Shown: positions 7,602-12,032 of the stretch, piece after piece
How the letters are laid out: every line of letters starts with the position of its first letter
Numbering within the stretch: the first letter of the stretch is position 1
DNA from: Gammaproteobacteria bacterium
GTDB taxonomy: Bacteria > Pseudomonadota > Gammaproteobacteria > Steroidobacterales > Steroidobacteraceae
Direction of reading: 5' to 3'
Assembly (NCBI GenBank): GCA_030830595.1
Contig: JAURMS010000398.1
Span: 1-12,032, forward strand
Length of the DNA: 12,032 nt
Notes under the pieces: generated by a model
The model's database searches: none
The model's input: only the letters and a program-made list of their open reading frames with translations
What the model was told of the DNA's origin: nothing
Position numbers and translations under genes: made by a program

Positions 7602-7949
7602 TTAGCCGACCTTGCTGCCCGGCTTCTGCACCCACACCTTGCACCAGCCACCGGCCTTCACGTCCTTGCCGGGGAACAGGTTGCAGCCGCCCTGGGCATC
7701 GCCAGGCTTGCCGGTGTACTGGATGCAGTTGCCGCAGTGCTGCCCCGGCTTGTGGGTGGGGTTGGCCTTGGCATCCACCTTGGTCTCGTCGGCAACGTAG
7801 CCGAGCGCCTTGGCCTGCGCGTCGGCGGGGTCGACCAGCGGGTTGGCGGCGGCCGCTTCACGCGACATCAGGGTGGCTGCGGGGGCCGCGGCAACGGCCA
7901 GCAGGGCGCCCTTCAGCAGGTTGCGGCGGGACAGGTTCTCGTGGCTCAT
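7602..7949 (-). CDS. hip: High-potential iron-sulfur protein (HiPIP), Tat-exported
   Basis: A 115-residue precursor of a small periplasmic [4Fe-4S] electron carrier. The N-terminus carries a twin-arginine signal, SRRNLLK (residues 7-13), then an alanine-rich hydrophobic core, with cleavage likely near residue 35; Tat export suits a protein folded with its cluster. Mature features: the conserved ALGYV tyrosine (Y51) and the four cluster cysteines C72, C75 (HCGNC), C89 (GGCNLFPG) and C103 (GGWCKVW), the HiPIP spacing. HiPIPs shuttle electrons between the cytochrome bc1 complex and terminal acceptors such as a reaction centre or oxidase. The open frame extends to 8054, but the Tat signal and GGAGAG ribosome site show the ATG at 7949 is the start. 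No bc1, oxidase or photosynthesis genes are in view, so its redox partner is unknown. Confidence 0.96.
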   Translation of the reverse strand: MSHENLSRRNLLKGALLAVAAAPAATLMSREAAAANPLVDPADAQAKALGYVADETKVDAKANPTHKPGQHCGNCIQYTGKPGDAQGGCNLFPGKDVKAGGWCKVWVQKPGSKVG

Positions 7950-8051
7950 CGTCTCTCTCCTCAGGTTAGCTGACGTCGCGGACTCAGGGCGCCGGTCAGG
8001 GATCTCGCCAAATTCGACCGCGCGGATGGTGGCAAGTTCACGGACATCGTG

Positions 8052-8066
8052 CAAGCCAAGTGCTTG
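8052..8066. repeat. Inverted repeat CAAGC-N5-GCTTG upstream of the Fur box
   Basis: A perfect 5+5 base inverted repeat with a 5-base spacer, 16 bases left of the Fur box in the divergent HiPIP/bfd intergenic region. It may be an operator for either gene or a chance repeat; no known consensus is recognised. Confidence 0.4.
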
Positions 8067-8081
8067 TTCCTCAAAGGGGTA

Positions 8082-8111
8082 TTGCTAATGAGAATGATTA
8101 GCATTTATACT
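8082..8111 (+). promoter_or_regulatory. bfd promoter (-35 TTGCTA, -10 TATACT)
   Basis: TTGCTA at 8082-8087, an 18-base spacer, and TATACT at 8106-8111. The Fur box lies almost wholly between and over these elements. The expected start site near 8118 is only about 4 bases before the bfd ATG. Confidence 0.65.
8083..8103. promoter_or_regulatory. Fur box upstream of bfd
   Basis: The repeat TGCTAAT-N7-ATTAGCA is a perfect inverted repeat. Its central 19 bases (8084-8102) match the classical Fur consensus GATAATGATAATCATTATC at 15 of 19 positions by direct comparison. It covers the -35 side and spacer of the bfd promoter, so iron-loaded Fur would repress bfd, as is known for bfd in other gammaproteobacteria. 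The divergent HiPIP start is 133 bases away. Confidence 0.88.
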
Positions 8112-8121
8112 TCGACCCACA

Positions 8122-8313
8122 ATGTTTGTCTGTGTCTGTAACGCGGTCAGGGACCGCGATTTAAAGGAAGCGGCCCGTCAAGGCGTGCGGCGCTTCGAGG
8201 ATCTGCAGGCCTGCACGCGAGTCGCCACCTGCTGCGGCCGCTGTGAACCCATGGCCCGCGAAGTGTTCACCCGCGCACTTGATCCTGCCCCGCAGAGCGT
8301 GCAACCTGCCTGA
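8122..8313 (+). CDS. bfd: Bacterioferritin-associated ferredoxin (Bfd)
   Basis: A 63-residue [2Fe-2S] protein, the normal Bfd length, cytoplasmic. The start MFVCVCNAV and the later TCCGRCEP give ligand cysteines C4, C6, C38 and C41, exactly the E. coli Bfd numbering. Bfd docks on bacterioferritin and passes electrons through the haem so stored ferric iron is released as ferrous iron. It is normally made under iron starvation, which fits the Fur box over its promoter. There is no clear ribosome site before the ATG, and the predicted message leader is only a few bases, so it may be translated as a near-leaderless transcript. bfr follows after 49 bases on the same strand, so both are probably iron-controlled together, although bfr could also have its own promoter. 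Confidence 0.96.
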   Translation: MFVCVCNAVRDRDLKEAARQGVRRFEDLQACTRVATCCGRCEPMAREVFTRALDPAPQSVQPA

Positions 8314-8362
8314 GTCGGTCAACCGACCGTTCACTTCTGTAGATAGCCCGTGAGGACCAGCC

Positions 8363-8842
8363 ATGAAAGGCGACGCCAAGGTCATCGCACACCTGAACAA
8401 GGTGCTGCGTAACGAGTTGACTGCCATCAACCAGTATTTTCTGCACTCACGCATCTTCGACAACTGGGGGCTGGGCAAGCTGGCCCGGCACTCGCATCAC
8501 GAGTCGATCGACGAGATGAAGCACGCCGATGAACTGATCAAGCGCATCCTGTTCCTGGAAGGCCTGCCCAACCTACAGGACCTGGACAAGCTACTGATCG
8601 GTGAGACGGTGGTCGAGATCCTGGAGTGCGATCTCGCCCTGGAGCGCAAGGCACACCCGGATCTCAAGGCCGCCATCGCCGATTGCGAGAGCGCTGCCGA
8701 CTACGTGACCCGGGATTTGTTCAGGAAGATCCTCAACTCCGAGGAAGAGCACATCGACTGGCTGGAGACGCAGCTCGAACTGGTGCAGCGGGTGGGGCTG
8801 GAAAACTACTCGCAGAGCATGATGGACGCTCCGGGCTCTTAA
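8363..8842 (+). CDS. bfr: Bacterioferritin
   Basis: A 159-residue four-helix-bundle protein that assembles into a 24-subunit, haem-containing cage storing iron as ferric mineral in the cytoplasm. All ferroxidase ligands are in place at standard numbering: E18, E51, H54, E94, E127 and H130. M52 is the axial ligand of the inter-subunit haem, so this is a haem-binding, catalytically intact Bfr rather than a ferritin or an inactive BfrA-type partner. GAGGA lies 6 bases before the ATG. It is paired with bfd, which provides the electrons for iron release; the shared transcript and the upstream Fur box suggest iron-responsive expression. No odd features are seen. Confidence 0.98.
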   Translation: MKGDAKVIAHLNKVLRNELTAINQYFLHSRIFDNWGLGKLARHSHHESIDEMKHADELIKRILFLEGLPNLQDLDKLLIGETVVEILECDLALERKAHPDLKAAIADCESAADYVTRDLFRKILNSEEEHIDWLETQLELVQRVGLENYSQSMMDAPGS

Positions 8843-8867
8843 ACCCGAGCGCGAAATAGCCGACAAT
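8839..8867 (+). promoter_or_regulatory. Possible promoter of the tRNA gene
   Basis: TTAAAC (8839-8844), a 17-base spacer and GACAAT (8862-8867) place a start site about 5 bases before the mature tRNA end. The -35 is a poor match and overlaps the bfr stop codon, so read-through from bfr is the alternative. Confidence 0.3.
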
Positions 8868-8878
8868 CCAGACCCGGC

Positions 8879-8951
<73 letters not shown>

Positions 8952-9030
8952 GTCCATTGCAGCCTCTCGTCATGATTGCCAGGACAGCCACATGGCAAGC
9001 CACTTGAAAGGGCTCGACTGACGTATCGCG

Positions 9031-9036
9031 TATACT
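9031..9036 (+). promoter_or_regulatory. Possible -10 element (TATACT) for the exported-protein gene
   Basis: TATACT 29 bases before the ATG at 9066. A TTGAAA at 9004-9009 lies 21 bases upstream, too far for a normal -35, so only the -10 is suggested. Confidence 0.3.
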
Positions 9037-9065
9037 CAAAAAATCATTACCGACAAGAAATCGCG

Positions 9066-10478
9066 ATGACAACTGAACCACGAACTTGGTGGGCCATTCT
9101 TTTCGGCATCGCGACGTTTTTCGGAACTCCGCATGACGCTGAAACGGCATCCGCAGCGGAAACCACCCAAACTGTTTCGGCAGCGCCCATTCCAGGCCCC
9201 AGGGATTGCTTCTGGGCGCGTGGGCCGATCAGTGCAGATCCGTACATCAACGTCGCCTATCCCGATTCGGCCACGTTCTATTGGGCCGCTGCCTTCACCG
9301 TTCCAGAAGGCGCCCGCCTGCGCCTTGACGGACGTTTTCCGCATGCGCGATACATGTCTTTGATCAGCTACGATGCAGCGGGCCGACCGATCGAGTCAGT
9401 GGCCGATTACCTGATTGCGCCTTCCGATGGCGCGGCGAATCCGTTTCGCGCTGGCAGTCGTCGCGACGGAACCAAACGCGACTATTCGCTATGGATCATC
9501 GACGCACAACCGCCGCCCGGTCAGCCGGTCGGCATGAACCTGCACGACGTCAGCCGGGATGCGCTGCATGCGCCACGCTACGGTGCAGCGCCGGGACAGC
9601 AAGTCGTCCTATATCGAATCTATGCGGTCGACCACGGACGGGACGAGACTGGTGGAGCGGGATTGCCGGTGCCGGTACTCAAGCGTGCCGACGGGGTGGA
9701 GGTCCGCGGTGACGCTGCGTGCAAGGAACTCAGGGCGGCGCAAACGCCCCAACTCGACCCCGCAGCGATGGCCGTACCGATGGAAAAGTACCGAGAGTTG
9801 CTCGCGGCGGCAGCGAAGCTCGGTCCACTTCGACCGGCGACAAATCCGCCGACGTGGTACCAGCAACTGGATCGCGAGTCGCTGTACAAGATTTACACCG
9901 GGGAGCCGTTCGCATCAGACGCGCCGAAAAGCGAGGGTGGTTTCTATCCCAATCTCGACAACCAGTACATACGCACCATAATCAACCGGAAAATGGGCAG
10001 GGTTTTTGTGCTGCGCGCAAAGGCCCCCACGACTCCACGCACGGTATCGGGCAACACGATGATGGAATCCGGGCAGCTACGCTATTGGTCCTGGTGTTCG
10101 AATCAAGGATTTGCGAACACCCGCGTGAACGACTGCGTTCATGATGAAAATATCCCGGTTGCAGCGGATGGCACGTACACCCTGGTGGTCAGCCGGAAGG
10201 CCGACCGACCTCGGAACGCGATCCCGGAGTGCGGTGTGACCTGGCTGCCGATGGCCGACGACGGTGATGGCGCGATCGACGATGACGTCACCGTACTGCA
10301 GTTACGTCATATGCTCGGCGAGGAGGCTTTCCCACACGCGATCCAGGGTGTGCGATCCCAAGCGACGATGGCGCAGGACATGGGAGGCTACTTCCCGCGC
10401 GGGCGTTATATGACGACTGGAGGGTTTGAGGCCCTTCTTCCGTGTCCTCCGCGGGGTGTAAGGCCCGCAGCGAAGTAA
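9066..10478 (+). CDS. Unrecognised exported protein (GRFPHARYMS motif)
   Basis: A 470-residue protein I cannot assign to a family with confidence. The start MTTEPRTWWAILFGIATFFG followed by TPHDAETASA looks like an export signal, though its basic N-region is weak. The body has a beta-rich look with a motif DGRFPHARYMSLISYD (residues 88-103) recalling the RFPxARY segments of DUF1214/DUF1254-type exported proteins; that link is from memory of general appearance only. A second conserved-looking block is GGFYPNLDNQYI. There are several cysteines, starting with C48 and C219, which could form disulfides outside the cytoplasm. The in-frame ATG at 8976 would extend back to just after the tRNA and lacks signal character, so 9066 is preferred. 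It is 56 bases ahead of the CoA-transferase-family gene and may share its transcript. Confidence 0.8.
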   Translation: MTTEPRTWWAILFGIATFFGTPHDAETASAAETTQTVSAAPIPGPRDCFWARGPISADPYINVAYPDSATFYWAAAFTVPEGARLRLDGRFPHARYMSLISYDAAGRPIESVADYLIAPSDGAANPFRAGSRRDGTKRDYSLWIIDAQPPPGQPVGMNLHDVSRDALHAPRYGAAPGQQVVLYRIYAVDHGRDETGGAGLPVPVLKRADGVEVRGDAACKELRAAQTPQLDPAAMAVPMEKYRELLAAAAKLGPLRPATNPPTWYQQLDRESLYKIYTGEPFASDAPKSEGGFYPNLDNQYIRTIINRKMGRVFVLRAKAPTTPRTVSGNTMMESGQLRYWSWCSNQGFANTRVNDCVHDENIPVAADGTYTLVVSRKADRPRNAIPECGVTWLPMADDGDGAIDDDVTVLQLRHMLGEEAFPHAIQGVRSQATMAQDMGGYFPRGRYMTTGGFEALLPCPPRGVRPAAK

Positions 10479-10510
10479 GCTATCCAACAGAAGATCTTTC
10501 GGGGTAGCGG

Positions 10511-10530
10511 GCCTCGTCATGCAATGAGGC
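10511..10530 (+). promoter_or_regulatory. Hairpin occluding the ribosome site of the CoA-transferase-family gene
   Basis: GCCTCGT (10511-10517) pairs with ATGAGGC (10524-10530) with one G.U, around a 6-base loop. The right arm contains the TGAGG Shine-Dalgarno, 5 bases before the ATG at 10535. There is no U tract, so it is not a terminator. A translational-control role is inferred. Confidence 0.5.
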
Positions 10531-10534
10531 TGCC

Positions 10535-11806
10535 ATGAAACTGGTTGAACGAGAGCTCGCCGACCTGGACCTCGCGGAGTTTATTCGCGCCGGTGACGGT
10601 TTGGTTTGGGGGCAAGCGGCGGCCGAGCCATCTCCCTTGACCGAGGCGCTGGTAGCGCAACGTCATGCGCTGGGCCCTATCGAGGCCTTTATTGGCGCAA
10701 CATGGTCGACGATTGCCAATCCCCAGTATGCCGACACCATTCGTTTCCGGTCCTACTGCGCAACCGCCGGCAACCGAGCGCTGGCCAAGGCCAGATGCCT
10801 GCAATTGGTGCGGGAACCGTATTCAAGGCTGGGTGAGTTGTTTCGAACGGGCGAACTGAAGGCCGATGTGCTGATGCTGCAGGCAACCCAGGATCCGGAT
10901 ACCGGGCATCTCAGGCCCTCCCTGGCGCTGGACTACCTCATCCCGGCCATGGAAAGGGCCCGGGTATGCATTGTCGAGGTGAACGACCGTGCGCCAGTTA
11001 CGTATGGCGCCCCTGTCATCCCCGCGGAATTGGTCGGCTGCGTGGTTCGCACCTCGCGCGAACCCTTGGGCTTGCGCGCTGCCCCGGCGTCGGATGCCAT
11101 TCGTGCCGTGGCGCGGCAGGTTGCGTCGCTGATCGAGGATGGCTGTACGCTTCAGTTTGGTATTGGCAGCCTTCCGGAGGCGGTGTTGTCGGAGTTGTAC
11201 GACCGTCGTGACCTCGGTATCCATTCCGGGGCATTCGTCGATGAAGCGGCCCGGTTGTCCTCGGCGGGCGTGGTCACCAACGCTCGTAAGACGCTTGATG
11301 CAGGTGTTTCGGTGGTCGGAGTGGCTATGGGAAGTCGGCAGGCCTGCGAGTTCATCCACGACAATCGCCAGATTCGCTTTGCCTCGACAGACTACACCCA
11401 CGCCGCTGATGTCCTGGCCCAGATCGATGATTTCACTGCGATCAATGCCGCCATTGAGGTTGACTTGACCGGGCAGGTCAACGCTGAGCTGGCAGCAGGT
11501 GCGGTGGTCGGGGCTGTCGGCGGCGCCCCGGACTTTCTAGCCGGCGCCATGAGGGCACGAGGTGGCCGCGCAATTGTTGCCTTGCCTTCAACCGCGGGCG
11601 AGGGCGAGAAGCGGGTCAGTCGTATCGTGGCTTCCTTGAACGGCCCCGTCAGCACGACCCGTGAGTCGGTTGGCTTCGTGGTAACCGAACATGGCGTAGC
11701 CGACTTGCGCGGTGCCTCGCAGCGGGAGAGGCGTGACCGATTGATATCGGTGGCGTCCCCCGAGTTCCGTGAAAGCCTGAGGCAGGCAGCAGAGGGTGAC
11801 ACTTGA
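10535..11806 (+). CDS. Acetyl-CoA hydrolase / 4-hydroxybutyrate CoA-transferase family protein
   Basis: A 423-residue protein with both halves of this family. The N-terminal domain runs to about residue 190 (GDGLVWGQAAAEPSPLTEAL at the front). The C-terminal domain shows FGIGSLPEAVLSEL, AAIEVDLTGQVNAE (E308), GAVGGAPDF (326-334) and VVTEHGVADLRGASQRERRDRLISVASPEFRESL (from 383), all family hallmarks. Such enzymes move CoA between carboxylic acids or hydrolyse acyl-CoA in the cytoplasm. The segment usually reading GIHSEMF, where the transfer glutamate sits, here reads GIHSGAF with G232 in its place. I believe a glycine-bearing branch of the family exists, so function may differ from the classical transferases. 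TGAGG lies 5 bases before the ATG. It follows the exported-protein gene by 56 bases; no acyl-CoA pathway genes are nearby, so the substrate is unknown. Confidence 0.9.
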   Translation: MKLVERELADLDLAEFIRAGDGLVWGQAAAEPSPLTEALVAQRHALGPIEAFIGATWSTIANPQYADTIRFRSYCATAGNRALAKARCLQLVREPYSRLGELFRTGELKADVLMLQATQDPDTGHLRPSLALDYLIPAMERARVCIVEVNDRAPVTYGAPVIPAELVGCVVRTSREPLGLRAAPASDAIRAVARQVASLIEDGCTLQFGIGSLPEAVLSELYDRRDLGIHSGAFVDEAARLSSAGVVTNARKTLDAGVSVVGVAMGSRQACEFIHDNRQIRFASTDYTHAADVLAQIDDFTAINAAIEVDLTGQVNAELAAGAVVGAVGGAPDFLAGAMRARGGRAIVALPSTAGEGEKRVSRIVASLNGPVSTTRESVGFVVTEHGVADLRGASQRERRDRLISVASPEFRESLRQAAEGDT

Positions 11807-11875
11807 TAACGGGTAGGGCGCCTGTGTCGCATCACCCCTTGGTGTTGTCGCCGTCTGGTGCCAGTGCATGGAACA

Positions 11876-12031
11876 TCAATCCTGGCGAGTCAGGGCTGGA
11901 GGGCTTGGCTTAGAAAGCCAGGTACCCGTGGCGACAATCATCCAGGCCGTCACCACAAAGGGCGCGGAGAGCATCAGGATGCCAACCTTCAGGGCCAGGA
12001 CGGACAGCCAGACGGTGGCGGCAACGCCGAC
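11876..12031 (-). CDS. C-terminal fragment of a predicted membrane protein
   Basis: Open on the minus strand from the window edge to a TGA at 11876-11878, giving the last 51 residues of a protein. The sequence is strongly hydrophobic, about 38 residues that could form one or two membrane helices (VGVAATVWLSVLALK and LMLSAPFVVTAWMIVATGTW), then a short polar tail ending PPALTRQD. It would run convergently with the CoA-transferase-family gene, with 69 bases between stops. The family cannot be recognised from this much. Chance openness in GC-rich DNA is the alternative, but the helix-like composition argues for a real gene. Confidence 0.55.
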   Translation of the reverse strand, partial: VGVAATVWLSVLALKVGILMLSAPFVVTAWMIVATGTWLSKPSPPALTRQD

Positions 12032-12032
12032 C

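Noticed and set aside
7950..8054. Upstream start of the HiPIP frame at 8054
   Set aside because: It would bury the twin-arginine signal 40 residues into the protein; the ATG at 7949 has a good ribosome site and puts the signal at the N-terminus.
8315..8326. TCGGT-CA-ACCGA repeat between bfd and bfr as a terminator
   Set aside because: The stem is only 5 pairs with a 2-base loop and no following U tract; too weak to separate the two genes.
8976..8998. TTGCCA-N11-TGGCAA inverted repeat after the tRNA as terminator or operator
   Set aside because: A 6-base stem with a long loop and no U tract; nothing distinguishes it from chance.
11833..11844. CACC-CCTT-GGTG hairpin after the CoA-transferase-family gene as terminator
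   Set aside because: Only 4 uninterrupted pairs and no run of T; not convincing.
11906..11920. TGGCTT-AGA-AAGCCA hairpin near the right edge as terminator
   Set aside because: It lies inside the probable membrane-protein reading frame and has no U tract in either direction.

Overview
This window looks like part of a high-GC proteobacterial chromosome, most likely a gammaproteobacterium. Supporting signs are a full-length HrpB helicase with the usual C-terminal domain, a Tat-exported high-potential iron-sulfur protein (HiPIP), a Fur-boxed bfd-bfr pair, and a DecR-like Lrp/AsnC regulator close to the E. coli protein. HiPIP plus a tRNA gene without encoded CCA would fit lineages such as Chromatiales or Xanthomonadales, but genus cannot be read from this sequence. 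Coding density is high, and no stretch above 300 bases lacks a gene. I see no insertion sequence, CRISPR array, prophage or defence cassette.

Layout. (1) 1-1191, minus: N-terminal 397 residues of a secreted M28 zinc peptidase, cut by the window edge. (2) 1241-1777, plus: a GNAT acetyltransferase, divergent from the peptidase and convergent with hrpB. (3) 6952 down to 1788, minus: a probable three-gene operon of a long SufS-like class V aminotransferase (cysteine desulfurase type), an RsuA/RluB-family rRNA pseudouridine synthase, and hrpB. (4) 6953-7063: an AT-rich divergent control region with a short palindrome, then a DecR-like regulator (7064-7546, plus). (5) 7550-7578: a terminator hairpin for the leftward HiPIP gene (7602-7949). 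(6) 7950-8121: a divergent intergenic region with a clear Fur box over the bfd promoter, followed by bfd and bfr. (7) 8879-8951: a CAU-anticodon tRNA that by sequence is tRNA-Ile2 rather than tRNA-Met. (8) 9066-11806, plus: an unrecognised exported protein, then an acetyl-CoA hydrolase/4-hydroxybutyrate CoA-transferase family protein. (9) 11876-12031, minus: the C-terminal end of a membrane protein.

How the genes fit together. The middle of the window (about 5.2-8.9 kb) has a sulfur and iron theme. A DecR-like regulator, whose E. coli relative responds to cysteine, faces an enzyme carrying the desulfurase cysteine motif. Next to them are an Fe-S electron carrier and the iron storage and release pair Bfr/Bfd, with bfd under an apparent Fur operator. 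The link between the two halves is inference from proximity. The best candidates for follow-up are the DecR/desulfurase-like pair and the CoA-transferase family protein, which has glycine where the family normally carries its catalytic glutamate. I did not find a convincing new multi-gene system.
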